The notes under the pieces are model-generated. The model did no database searches, was not told the DNA's origin, and was given only the letters and a program-made list of their open reading frames with translations. Positions 1 to 9,622 of a stretch of 51,882 nt of DNA are shown one piece after another. Numbering within the stretch: the stretch's first letter is position 1; the number at the start of each line of letters is the position of its first letter. Source of the stretch: SURF-32 sp964648365. GTDB lineage: Bacteria; Planctomycetota; Phycisphaerae; UBA1845. The stretch is taken from assembly GCA_964648365.1 (NCBI GenBank), contig CAZYLK010000021.1, forward strand, positions 1 through 51,882, given 5' to 3'. Position numbers and translations under genes: made by a program.

Positions 1-787
<787 letters not shown>

Positions 788-1120
788 TTTATCACTTCCA
801 CACGTCTGCGCCCCGAGAGGCACACACGCGATTGGATTTGACGATTCGGCTTACACTCACACACGTCAGTGAGAGTGCAGTTGCCGGCCCTGGCGGACCG
901 GCCACACCAAAATGGCACCCCTCCGGGACGAAACCCGGCGGAGGCCAGGATCAACCCGCCTGGCGCAAAGGACGTCGCCAAACGGGTCGTCACACTCTCA
1001 CGACGACAAACCTGTTCACTTGTCAAAGAGCGACGACAAAGCGGCCGAGCCGTCCGGTTCCCCCGGCGACTCAACCGCCAAGCGTGAGGGAGTTTTATAG
1101 CTCCCCCGCCGGGCTGTCAA
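788..1120 (-). promoter_or_regulatory. 16S rRNA promoter and leader with boxA-like element
   Basis: This stretch holds no gene; it is the 5' leader of the 16S gene. On the minus strand TTGACA (1120-1115) is followed by TATAAAAC. Reading TAAAAC (97-92 of 10xx, i.e. 1097-1092) as the -10 gives a 17-bp spacer; reading TATAAA (1099-1094) gives 15. Transcription would start near 1085, leaving a leader of about 300 nt. The complement of 1021-1032 reads CGCTCTTTGACA, close to the E. coli rRNA boxA TGCTCTTTAACA, so antitermination is plausible. The promoter lies about 110 bp beyond the 3' end of the upstream minus-strand gene, so read-through from that gene is also possible. Confidence 0.7.
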
Positions 1121-1228
1121 CCCCCGCGTTCGCAAATTTTGAAGATTCCGTGAAGTTGTCGCAAGCCTCTGTAAGACATGAGGTTGTGTAAACAAGAGGC
1201 GCCGCGATCGGCTGGCGACGCCGTGCCC

Positions 1229-2674
1229 TCACTCGATTTTCAGCGTCGGAACGACCGGCGGCCAGTAGACGAGGTCGCCGGGCGCCGTCAGTTCTTCGCT
1301 GGGCTCCCCGCCAGAGTCCTTCCGATCGCAGCCAACGCCGTACAAAAGGAAACCGCGACCGCCCTCCGTGACGTGGTAACGCAGAGGTTGGCCGGTGAAG
1401 CAGTCCAGCACGGCCGGAGCGGATAACCCTTCGCCGATTTCGTCCAGCCGCCCCGGCAGCCGACCGTGGCGCTGCTGAAATCGCAGGATTGCAACGACGG
1501 CGTCGACCGCGCGCCGGTGCTCGGCCGCCGTTTCGAGAACAAGCCGGTGCCGGCTTGGCGGAACCGCCGTGCAGCCAAACAGCGCCAGCGATGGGATCGT
1601 CCCCATGACGCCGCAATAGCGTTCCTCGAACGGACCGACTTCCTCCCATGCCCGGTGAAACGGCAGGGCATCCCAGCTTGCATACAGGTCGAGGAGCCGT
1701 TCGATCCGTTCCCACTCCTGTTCGGTCGTCAAGGCCGCCACGGCCGCACGAAATGCCTCGACCGTTGGATACTCCGGCTTGCCGAAAATGCCGCCCATAT
1801 CCTGCAGCAGCGGGCTTTCGCCCGTCATCATCTTGACGGTCTCCGTGACCCCGGCGTATTCCTCAGGGTTTGCCGCCCACGCGTGAAAGCGCTCCAGGTT
1901 GTCGCGCAGCCACAGCCGCTCCCACGCCCCACCGACCGGCCCGGGGCAACGGGTCTCATCACCTTCACGCAACCGTTCCGGCAGTTTCGCCAAGTCTGCC
2001 GGTGGATGCTGCCGAACAAGCGCCAGGAGCTGGCGACAGGCCATCCGCTCGATGTGGACGGCGCTGAACGACGACAGCGGCGCGGCCTGCTGGTAGGCGT
2101 GATCCGCCATCCGGTGTACGCGGAAGTTCCACTCGTAGGCTGCGTCCCAGTGACCGTCGATGGCCTGCCGGCGCGCCTCGAGCATCGCCATCCGCGCCAG
2201 GCTGGTACTCACACCCACCGTCGCGTCGTCGGCCAGTCCAGATGCGTCTTCGCCAGCCGAAAAGAAGCACCGCACCTTTGCGGTGGCGGCCGTCAGCGCC
2301 TCGAGAGTGGACCGGTTTTTCTCGATCCAGGTATCGATCACCCTTCGGTGTCCGGGTCGCCATTCGTCCATCAGCGCCAGCGCAAGCTGGTTCTCGTCCA
2401 CCTCGTCAAATTGTTGCTGCTGATCCCGATGGCCGGCGTCAAACTTCAGGAACCAGAGCGCCTGTTCGGCCTCTTCCGCTCGCCGGTAGTCGTCCGCGGC
2501 GTTCGGCCCGGACAGGCGATCGGCCAGTCGATTCGCGGCCGCCAGTCGTTCGGCTGCCGTCGGCGGCGGCGGATCACCCATTGGAGCGAGCGCCCACACA
2601 ACCAGCGCGATCTCCACAACCATCGTTCCAGCCTTCCACAGGGGAACTATCAGAGCGGCGACCCGCCGTCGCAC
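1229..2674 (-). CDS. membrane-anchored or exported protein of unknown function
   Basis: I do not recognise a named family. The frame is open upstream to 2902, but a GTG at 2674 gives a good export signal: MRRR followed by a long hydrophobic stretch (VAALIVPLWKAG then VVEIALVVWALA), which supports this start. An ATG at 2623 preceded by GGAAGG is the alternative. The mature part (about 450 residues) is mostly helical and charged, with no catalytic motif I can name. The last 70 residues (AILRFQQRHGRLPGRLDEIG, then a GQPLRY stretch and a GVGCDRKDSGG-like end) resemble the C-terminal ends of pseudopilin-like and other exported planctomycete proteins. It stands alone between the rRNA promoter and the divergent pilT-like gene. 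Coding is confident; role unknown. Confidence 0.7.
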   Translation of the reverse strand: MRRRVAALIVPLWKAGTMVVEIALVVWALAPMGDPPPPTAAERLAAANRLADRLSGPNAADDYRRAEEAEQALWFLKFDAGHRDQQQQFDEVDENQLALALMDEWRPGHRRVIDTWIEKNRSTLEALTAATAKVRCFFSAGEDASGLADDATVGVSTSLARMAMLEARRQAIDGHWDAAYEWNFRVHRMADHAYQQAAPLSSFSAVHIERMACRQLLALVRQHPPADLAKLPERLREGDETRCPGPVGGAWERLWLRDNLERFHAWAANPEEYAGVTETVKMMTGESPLLQDMGGIFGKPEYPTVEAFRAAVAALTTEQEWERIERLLDLYASWDALPFHRAWEEVGPFEERYCGVMGTIPSLALFGCTAVPPSRHRLVLETAAEHRRAVDAVVAILRFQQRHGRLPGRLDEIGEGLSAPAVLDCFTGQPLRYHVTEGGRGFLLYGVGCDRKDSGGEPSEELTAPGDLVYWPPVVPTLKIE

Positions 2675-3059
2675 GGCCCGCACGTCAGCCCGACGCGCGA
2701 ACGGACAGGATAGCGGCAACGGAAACGGCCCCCAACCCGCCCTTGCCGCGACGGATTCCGGCATACTAGGCACAATTCCCCACTCCGATCCACTCGCCGC
2801 CCGTGGTGGCGACGGCGGAGACGCGCTCCGTCCGGCGTCAGAGCACCGCTCGCGCGAATCGCGCAGAATTTGGGTTGATACGGTCCGTAGCTTCATTATC
2901 ATGTTGGGTCTCGGTCACCGGATGCCGGGGGTGCACTCCCCGCAGCACTGGCCTTCGGTTCCGGCAATCGGTGCCGTCGGCGGGCTTCGCCGGGGGCCCC
3001 GGGGGCGTCAATCCGGTGGGTCGGCCCGACGGGCCGGGGAATTCGAACGGAAAGAAACA

Positions 3060-4229
3060 GTGTCAGACGTAATGGACAACGCTTCGCTTTCAGGCGAGTC
3101 GCTGGAGAGCGCCCGCGACGGCGGCGCCCGCAACGGCAGCCCAAAAATCGAGAAATACTTCAAGGCGATGGGCGACTTCAACGCCTCCGACCTTCACCTG
3201 AAGGCGAACACGCCGGCCAAGTTCCGCGTCAAGGGCGACATTCGCGACATCAACAAGGAACCGCTGACCAACGACCGGGTCGAGGGTCTGATCTTCGAGA
3301 TCATGAACGAGAAGCAGCTCCGGCTCTACCGCGAGCGCGGCTCGATGGACTTTGCGTACCAGCTTGGCGACGCAGATCGCTTCCGCATCAACGTCTTCCG
3401 CCAGCGCGGCAACACCTCGGTGGCCGCGCGGCGCATCCCGCGTGAGATTCTCGGCTACGAGAAGCTCCACCTGCCCACGTCGCTGGGCAAGCTGGCGGAA
3501 CTGCATCAGGGCATGATCATCCTCGCGGGTATCACCGGCTCCGGTAAGAGCACCACGATCGCGGCGATGATCGAGCAGATCAACCAGACCCGCGCGTGCC
3601 ACATCGTGACGGTCGAGGATCCGATCGAGTTTCTCTACGACGACAAGAAGGCGTTCATCAACCAGCGCGAGGTGGGGCTGGACGTGGCCAACTTCGGCGA
3701 CGCGCTGAAGTACCTCATGCGTGAAGACCCGGATGTGGTGCTGATCGGCGAAATGCGCGACCGCGAGACGTTCGCCGCGGCGCTGAACGCGGCCGAAACG
3801 GGCCACCTGGTGTTCTGCACGATTCACGCCTCCAGCGCGGCCGGCACCATCACGCGTATCCTGGAACTGTTCGAGGAGGAGGAGCGCGACCTGATCCGCA
3901 CCTCGCTGGTCTTCAACTTGCAGGGAATCATCTGCCTGAAGCTGCTGCCCGGACTGCGCAGAGACGTGCCCCGACTGCCGACCTGCGAGATCATGATCGC
4001 CAACAGCGTGATCCGGAAGCTGATCGAGGAGAAGCGGGACAACGAGATCGCGGCGGTCATTCGCGCCTCGTACCACGAGGGCATGATCGACTTCACGGAG
4101 TCGCTCCGTCGGCTGGTCGAGGAAGAGTTTATTTCGGTCAAGACGGCCTACGCTGTGGCTCCCAACCCCGACGAGCTGAAGATGCGCCTGAAGGGCATCA
4201 ACGTCAGCAGCGGGGGTATCATCGGCTGA
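3060..4229 (+). CDS. pilT: PilT-like type IV pilus retraction ATPase
   Basis: Cytoplasmic hexameric ATPase of the type II/IV secretion family, expected to power pilus retraction. All four family motifs are intact: Walker A GITGSGKST (about 3530-3555), an Asp box with VEDPIEF, Walker B DPDVVLIGEMRD, and the His box GHLVFCTIHA. The N-terminus carries the PilT-type SDLHLKANTPAKFRVKGDI PAS-like segment. The open frame extends to 2901, but GTG 3060, preceded by GGAAAG, or ATG 3072 fits the family start better; residues before the KYFKAMGDFNASDLHL block are non-conserved. The length, about 389 residues, is normal for PilT/PilU. The next gene is a degenerate relative 55 bp downstream on the same strand, so the two are probably co-transcribed. 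PilT versus PilU cannot be decided by eye. Confidence 0.88.
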   Translation: MSDVMDNASLSGESLESARDGGARNGSPKIEKYFKAMGDFNASDLHLKANTPAKFRVKGDIRDINKEPLTNDRVEGLIFEIMNEKQLRLYRERGSMDFAYQLGDADRFRINVFRQRGNTSVAARRIPREILGYEKLHLPTSLGKLAELHQGMIILAGITGSGKSTTIAAMIEQINQTRACHIVTVEDPIEFLYDDKKAFINQREVGLDVANFGDALKYLMREDPDVVLIGEMRDRETFAAALNAAETGHLVFCTIHASSAAGTITRILELFEEEERDLIRTSLVFNLQGIICLKLLPGLRRDVPRLPTCEIMIANSVIRKLIEEKRDNEIAAVIRASYHEGMIDFTESLRRLVEEEFISVKTAYAVAPNPDELKMRLKGINVSSGGIIG

Positions 4230-4284
4230 TCGGCGCCCGCGGCGTCGCCCCGCCGCGCCGGCGCGCGGACCTTCTGGAAGAGTC

Positions 4285-5967
4285 ATGCAATCCATATTGC
4301 CTACCGACGTGTTGGCTGCTGTGCCCCCGACGGGCGCCTTCGTCAATCTCTACAAAATCGCCGGCGTCATCGTCGCCCTGCTGCTGTGGTCGCTGGCGAT
4401 TCAGTGGGTCGACCGCGACACGGACCGGGTCAAGACGCAGCGCGAAACCTGGAACCTGATCACCGTCTCAGGCGGGATCGCCGGGTTCTTTCTGCTGCTG
4501 GTGCCGCCCTGGGCCGGCCCGCTCTACTTCGCGGGCCTGGGCCTGTTCATCCTGACCGCGGGCGGATCGCTGCTGTGGTACGTCATCCACCGCAACGGCC
4601 GCGTCGTGGCCGGCGGGCGCGTGCTGACGCCCGATCACTTCAAACGCATGCTGACCGGCGGCTCCAAGGCGAAGCTCCTCCGCGACACGCGCGGCCAGCG
4701 GGTGCGCCTTGGCCGCGCCGACGGCAAGGGCATCGAGTTCGAGACGGAAGATCCCGAGGAACAGCTCGACTACTACGCCGCCCAGGACTTCCTCCATGAC
4801 ATGCTGTGGCGGCGGGCGTCGGACGTCGACGTGGTGCGCAACACGGAGCGCTATCGCGTCGTACACCGGGTGGACGGCGTACCCGTCGAGAAGGCCGAGG
4901 GCCTCTCGCTCGACGAGGGCGAACGCGTCTTCCGGTACGTCAAGCAGCTTGCCGGCCTGAACGTCGAGGAGCGGCGCAAGCCGCAGCGCGGCGAGATTCA
5001 CGCCGCCCTGGTCACGGCCGAGGGCAAGATGGATCCGATCGAGATTTCGACCAGCGGCACCACCGCCGGCGAGCATCTCAAGCTGCGCGTGCGCGGCACC
5101 AGCACGCAACTGCGCATCGAGGAGCTGGGCCTGGCGCCGCAGCGCCTGGAGGCGCTCAAGGCCGTCATCGGCAAGCGGACTTCGCTGGTGCTGCTCAGTT
5201 CGCCGCGCGGCTGCGGCGTCACGACCACGGCCTACGCCGTCGTCCGCGCCCATGACGCCTTCCTGAACAATATCCACGCCCTCGAAATGCGTCCGATGGG
5301 CACCATCGACAACATCACCCAGCATAAGTACCAGCCGGGCGAATCGGCGGTGGCCTACGCCCGCATGTTGCAGACCGTGCTCCGCAAGGAGCCGGACATC
5401 GTCCTGGTCGGCGACTGCAACGATCGGGAGACGGCCCAGATCGCCAGCCGCGCGACGGAAGAACGCAAGCTGTACATGTGCATGGAGGCTAAGGATACGT
5501 TCGACGCGCTGTCGAAGTTCGTCAACTACCTGGGCGATAACCGGCTGGCGGCCGGCGCACTCTCGGCGGTGACGTGCCAGCGCCTCGTCCGCGTGCTGTG
5601 TACCGAGTGCCGCGAGGCCTTCCGCCCCGACCCGGACACGCTCAAGAAGCTCAACCTTCCGGTGGACAAGATCGAGCGATTCTATCGCCCGCCGACGCAG
5701 CCGCTGGTAGACAAGAAGGGCAACGAGATCATCTGCGCAAACTGCCAGGGCACCGGCTATCGCGGCCGCACCGGCATCTTCGAGGTGCTCACGATCACGG
5801 ACGAGATTTCGGCCTTGATCGGTGAGGGCGCGCCGATGCAGAAGATCAAGTCGGTCGCGCGGCGGGCCAAGATGTATTACCTGCAGGAAGAGGGCCTCTT
5901 CAAGGTCATCGACGGCACCACGAGCCTCAACGAAGTGCTGCGGTGCCTGCGGGAGAATGGGAAGTAG
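4285..5967 (+). CDS. membrane-anchored GspE/PilB-family protein with degenerate ATPase motifs
   Basis: A 560-residue relative of the GspE/PilB secretion ATPases. Residues about 20-105 contain two or three membrane segments (IAGVIVALLLWSLAIQWV; GIAGFFLLLVPPWAGPLYFA; LGLFILTAGGSLLWYVI), unusual for a family that is normally cytoplasmic. The ATPase core is recognisable, but its motifs are changed: Walker A reads SPRGCGVTTT with Val312 where the nucleotide-binding Lys should be; Walker B reads DIVLVGDCND (Glu to Asp); the His box is replaced by YMCMEAKDT; and the Asp box reads HALEMRPMG. The zinc-binding tetracysteine loop is kept (CTEC ... CANCQGTGYRGRTGIFEV). SD GGAAGAG precedes the ATG. It follows the PilT-like gene and precedes a membrane protein. 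The likely role is a non-hydrolysing partner or scaffold of a pilus or secretion motor; the role is inference. Confidence 0.85.
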   Translation: MQSILPTDVLAAVPPTGAFVNLYKIAGVIVALLLWSLAIQWVDRDTDRVKTQRETWNLITVSGGIAGFFLLLVPPWAGPLYFAGLGLFILTAGGSLLWYVIHRNGRVVAGGRVLTPDHFKRMLTGGSKAKLLRDTRGQRVRLGRADGKGIEFETEDPEEQLDYYAAQDFLHDMLWRRASDVDVVRNTERYRVVHRVDGVPVEKAEGLSLDEGERVFRYVKQLAGLNVEERRKPQRGEIHAALVTAEGKMDPIEISTSGTTAGEHLKLRVRGTSTQLRIEELGLAPQRLEALKAVIGKRTSLVLLSSPRGCGVTTTAYAVVRAHDAFLNNIHALEMRPMGTIDNITQHKYQPGESAVAYARMLQTVLRKEPDIVLVGDCNDRETAQIASRATEERKLYMCMEAKDTFDALSKFVNYLGDNRLAAGALSAVTCQRLVRVLCTECREAFRPDPDTLKKLNLPVDKIERFYRPPTQPLVDKKGNEIICANCQGTGYRGRTGIFEVLTITDEISALIGEGAPMQKIKSVARRAKMYYLQEEGLFKVIDGTTSLNEVLRCLRENGK

Positions 5968-6100
5968 TTCGACTCGAACGGCGCCCGGCCGGCGCTAACG
6001 GCGCAGCCGCCCGGCGCATCATACGTCCGGGGGTCGCCGTGGCCCCCGGCCGACGCGAACGGGGTCACGCCCAGGGGCGTGCCCGCCGGAGACAGGTATC

Positions 6101-7924
6101 ATGGCGTTAGCAGCCTTACTGATCGTCGCGTTTCTGGTCATCGTGTTTTTCAACGTCGTGCAGGGTCTGTTCAGCGCCCTGTTGATGACCGTGCTGACGG
6201 TCTGCTGCGCCGCGCTTGCGCTGGGGACTTTCGAGTACGTCGCGGTCAACTGGCTGTCGGGCTGGCGGCCGGACTATTCGCACACGCTGGCGCTGGGGCT
6301 GACGTTCGGGATTCCCCTGCTGCTGCTCCGCGTCGTGTTCGACCAGACGATCCGCCGCTCGGCGCTGCTGCCGGCGATGGTAGACCGCATCGGCGGCCTG
6401 GTGTTCGGCGTCATCACGGCGTTGATCATCGTCGGCCTGTTCACACTCTGCGTCCACATGATCCCGTTCGAGCGCGGCAGCTTCATCGGCTACTCCCGCA
6501 TCGCGTACATGCCGTCCACGCGAACCGCCGAAGGCTACGACAATCCGGAGCCGGCCGACCCCTATAAAGAGAAGTCGCTGTTTCCTGGGGCGGATTCGCT
6601 CGTCCTGTCTTACGCCTCGCTCGTCTCGGACGGGGTCTTCAGCGGCGACAAGAGCTTCCGCCAGGCTCATCCGGACACCATCCGCCGGCTGACCTGGAAC
6701 AACGCGGTGCCGATGGAGGTTCCACGGTACGCGCCGCCAGGTTCCATCAAGGTGATCGAAACCGGCGTCGTGGCGGAGGCCTACGCCTTCACCGAAGGCG
6801 GAGGCCGGCGGGCCGAGGGCTTCGAACCGGTACCGCCCGAACCGGACCGCTACTACCGCACGATCAAGGTTCAGTTGACCAAGGACGCACGCGGCTCGCT
6901 TACTGAGCACGTATTCACACCGCGTCAGTTCCAGATCTTCGGGCGCGATCGGGCCGGCGGGCGCATCACGCACTATTTCGCCATTGGTCTGCCCGCCTAC
7001 GTCGATCCGAACGATCCCAATGCCGACCCGAACGACGATAGGTCGGAAAAGTTCATCCGCAGCATCAATACCGGCTACGGCGAGTGGCAACTCGTTGACG
7101 AGATCTACTCGCCGGTCGCCGGCTCCAACGAAGTCACTCTCCTGTTCGAACTGCCGGAGTCGTTCATTCCCGAGTACCTGGAGTACCGGCTCGCGGCTCG
7201 CGCGCCGGTGAAGTTTGAGGAGGGCGAGCCAACCGCGACCTCGAGGCCGACCCCATCGGGCACCGCGTTCGATCCGACCAAGCTGGCCTCAAACACGCCC
7301 TCCGGCGGCGGATCGGCCTCGCCGGACTCCAGTGGACGCGGCGGCGCGGTCCGCGGCACGGCCGTCCGCGTGCAGCAGTCGCACTTCGGCGACGATCTGC
7401 CGCTGACGCTGACCAAGTACATGCAGTACAAGAACGCGGACGTAGCCCGCGGCGCGCTTCAGGAGGGCGGCCTGTGGGGCTACATCGCGGAACAGGCGGA
7501 CGGCACGAACGAACAGGTCAAGACGTTCGCCGTCCCGGAAAACTCCCGCCTGCTTCACCTGAACGTGGATAATCTCCGCGCCCGCAGCGGCCTGGGCCGC
7601 ATCCTCAGTCAGACCACCAAGACCGTGCAGAACTACATCGTCACGGACGACCGGGGCAAGACCTACCAGATGGTCGGCAAGTACGCCGTCGCCAAGGTCG
7701 GCAACGACGAGTTGTTCGAGGTGCAGTACTTCCCCGAGCAGGTGGGCACGGTCGGCGGCGTCGGCAAGTTCGAGAAGATCCAGGACGCGCACCTGACGGG
7801 TGAGTATGAGCTGGTGCTGCTGTTTCTGATCGACCCCGGCGCGACCGTCGTCCGGTTTTCGACCGGCGGCTCGGCCACCCGGGCCGAGGATCTCGAGAAC
7901 GAAGGTCTGGTCGCTCCCGAGTAG
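6101..7924 (+). CDS. CvpA-like membrane protein with large C-terminal domain
   Basis: Residues about 1-135 form four hydrophobic segments (LAALLIVAFLVIVFFNVVQG; LLMTVLTVCCAALALG; ALGLTFGIPLLLLRVVF; RIGGLVFGVITALIIVGLFTL), whose pattern, including the glycine-rich last segment, resembles the CvpA family. Known CvpA proteins are inner-membrane proteins of about 160-200 residues; here about 470 further residues follow, presumably facing the periplasm. This tail has a Thr/Ser/Pro/Gly-rich linker near residues 370-420 and otherwise mixed strands with no motif I recognise. GGAGACAGG lies just upstream of the ATG. It follows the two secretion-ATPase relatives by 133 bp on the same strand, so it may belong to the same unit. 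Family assignment is moderate; function is unknown. Confidence 0.7.
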   Translation: MALAALLIVAFLVIVFFNVVQGLFSALLMTVLTVCCAALALGTFEYVAVNWLSGWRPDYSHTLALGLTFGIPLLLLRVVFDQTIRRSALLPAMVDRIGGLVFGVITALIIVGLFTLCVHMIPFERGSFIGYSRIAYMPSTRTAEGYDNPEPADPYKEKSLFPGADSLVLSYASLVSDGVFSGDKSFRQAHPDTIRRLTWNNAVPMEVPRYAPPGSIKVIETGVVAEAYAFTEGGGRRAEGFEPVPPEPDRYYRTIKVQLTKDARGSLTEHVFTPRQFQIFGRDRAGGRITHYFAIGLPAYVDPNDPNADPNDDRSEKFIRSINTGYGEWQLVDEIYSPVAGSNEVTLLFELPESFIPEYLEYRLAARAPVKFEEGEPTATSRPTPSGTAFDPTKLASNTPSGGGSASPDSSGRGGAVRGTAVRVQQSHFGDDLPLTLTKYMQYKNADVARGALQEGGLWGYIAEQADGTNEQVKTFAVPENSRLLHLNVDNLRARSGLGRILSQTTKTVQNYIVTDDRGKTYQMVGKYAVAKVGNDELFEVQYFPEQVGTVGGVGKFEKIQDAHLTGEYELVLLFLIDPGATVVRFSTGGSATRAEDLENEGLVAPE

Positions 7925-8043
7925 CCACTCAGCGCCGTCAACCTGTCGTCACCGCGACGGACCGCGTGTGGTTCCGCGGGCAACAGGGCGTCGGCCGTGC
8001 GCGCCAGACGCGGATTCCCCGGGCATCCCTCGCCCTCATACTG

Positions 8044-9252
8044 TCAGTCGCCCTCCCCCCGTCGGTGAAAGAAGCTCTCGTCCGGCCGGCTCGTGTGACA
8101 GACGGTGCATGTGTCAATGGTGCCCGCGTGACCCTGCAGAGCGATCGCCTGCACGTTGTCGGCCTCCACTTCGGTCGGTGCGACAGCGTGCGGGCTTCCG
8201 TGACAGGCGGCGCAGCGCACGTTGCCATGGCCGACGCTGTTGCGATAGAGCGTGCCGCTTTGCTCGAAGGTAAAGCCCGACCGGGAGTGACAGTCCTCGC
8301 ACCGGGGCAGATCAACCCACGGCGTGCGATTTGCGTCGGCCACGGCTTCCATCGACGTGTGACAATCCACGCACGTCATCCCGTGGCTGAAATGAACGTC
8401 GCGCAAGCACTGCGTCCGCTCGCCGGGGTGGCAGGCGTAGCACGGGTTCTCCAGGTCGAGGGCTTCCAGGTAGGCCGCGTGCGACCCGTGCATGGCGTGG
8501 GACAGCGTCGAAACGGCGGGGTCGCCGTCCAACGCCAGCGCCGGGTCGGCGTGACAGCGAGCGCACAGAACGGGCATCTCCTGCTCCAGGGTCGTGCCAT
8601 GCATCCGGTCGTGGTCGCGGAGAATGTCGGCGCTGACGGATATGCCTGACGTATCATGACAAAGCCCGCAGTCGATCTCCCAGGAAACGGGCACCACGGC
8701 CTGCGTCTGCGCAACGTTGGCCCCGGATCGCACGACGGTCACACTCGCCAACTGGTAGGCGTCCTCCTGCCCCACGTCATTGATCGGCGTCAGGGGAATG
8801 CCGGGCGCGAACCAGTCGTTGTCGCCGGTGCGGACCATCGTCCCCGAGAGGCCCTTGCCCGCCAGACCGACGTCATCCTCCAACGCGGCGCCGAACAGCG
8901 CTTCGGCGTACTCCCAGAAGTTCGTCTTGGAACTGGAGCGCGTATTCCCAGGAATGGAATAATTCACCATCACGTCCTGGATGAGAATCCGCGGATGCTC
9001 GCCGCCCCGCTCGATCACTTGTGCGTGGAGCGTATTGAACGGCGGCAAGATCGCCATTTCGGAGAAATCCTCACTCATGCAGTGCATGCCCAGATCGTTG
9101 TAAGCCAGAACGACAACGTCCTTCCCCGTCGAATCGCCGCCGTCCGGCAGAATGTTGATGCACCCGCCGCAGGCCCACAGCGCCGCGCTTGCCGCCAGAG
9201 CGCTCGCAACCGCAATGGCGCCGGCTTGCGTGGTGAGAATCCGAGTACGCAT
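8044..9252 (-). CDS. seven-haem c-type cytochrome, probable lipoprotein
   Basis: Exported multihaem cytochrome c of 402 residues. Seven CXXCH haem attachment sites are visible, all in the C-terminal half: CGLCH, CARCH, CYACH, CVDCH, CEDCH, CAACH and CTVCH. The N-terminus is a signal sequence ending in a lipobox-like LWAC, so the protein is probably lipid-anchored outside the inner membrane. Residues about 45-200 carry no haem motif and may be a separate binding domain (VVVLAYNDLGMHCMSEDFS...). GGAGG sits 8 nt before the ATG, and a GAACCG-CGC-CGGTTC hairpin (9266-9280) lies just upstream. Such proteins move electrons to periplasmic or extracellular acceptors; no reductase or quinol partner is adjacent, so the pathway is unknown. 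Confidence 0.9.
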   Translation of the reverse strand: MRTRILTTQAGAIAVASALAASAALWACGGCINILPDGGDSTGKDVVVLAYNDLGMHCMSEDFSEMAILPPFNTLHAQVIERGGEHPRILIQDVMVNYSIPGNTRSSSKTNFWEYAEALFGAALEDDVGLAGKGLSGTMVRTGDNDWFAPGIPLTPINDVGQEDAYQLASVTVVRSGANVAQTQAVVPVSWEIDCGLCHDTSGISVSADILRDHDRMHGTTLEQEMPVLCARCHADPALALDGDPAVSTLSHAMHGSHAAYLEALDLENPCYACHPGERTQCLRDVHFSHGMTCVDCHTSMEAVADANRTPWVDLPRCEDCHSRSGFTFEQSGTLYRNSVGHGNVRCAACHGSPHAVAPTEVEADNVQAIALQGHAGTIDTCTVCHTSRPDESFFHRRGEGD

Positions 9253-9579
9253 GGCTGACCTCCATGAACCGCGCCGGTTCGCGTCAACAGGACGTGCGGC
9301 GGCGGTTCTCGTCGGTCATCGAGCACGCGATGTACCTCGTGCCGACCGCGTGCAGCCATTGCAGTATGGTCTCACCGCCCCCCGGACTCACGTCGCCGGC
9401 GCGGTGAATCGCCTTGCACCGTGCCGCTCGGGCGCGCGAGGTGGACAGTTCCCAGCCGCCGCAGGGGCGGCGTGCGGTCGCGTCGTGGCAGCTCCGACCG
9501 AACGTCGGCGCGGGATGCGCGCGCGGCAGCACCGCGCGTGCCCCTCTCGGGGCCGCTACGGTGCTGCAAACGTCACTTG
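9253..9579. other. gene-free spacer
   Basis: Apart from the small hairpin 9266-9280 next to the cytochrome start I see no gene, tRNA or clear promoter here. It should contain the cytochrome promoter, but no convincing -35/-10 pair is visible. Confidence 0.5.
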
Positions 9580-9621
9580 AAAACTGCCCGCCGACGACGC
9601 GGGCGCTGGGCGTCGGGGCAG
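9580..9621 (-). terminator. rho-independent-type terminator
   Basis: On the minus strand the segment reads CTGCCCCGACG, a loop, then CGTCGGCGGGCAG and TTTT. The arms pair with one small bulge. It begins 2 bp after the stop codon of the secreted protein ending at 9623 and is in the right orientation to terminate it. Confidence 0.6.
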
Positions 9622-9622
9622 G

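Noticed and set aside
1466..2713. 415-codon open frame on the plus strand
   Set aside because: Antisense to the anchored protein at 1229-2674; composition typical of a shadow frame.
3090..4346. 418-codon open frame on the minus strand
   Set aside because: Antisense shadow of the PilT-like gene, with no recognisable domain.
5964..5985. GTTCGACTC resembling a tRNA T-loop
   Set aside because: It directly follows the stop codon of the GspE-like gene, and no acceptor, D or anticodon arms can be placed around it. No tRNA gene was found in the window.
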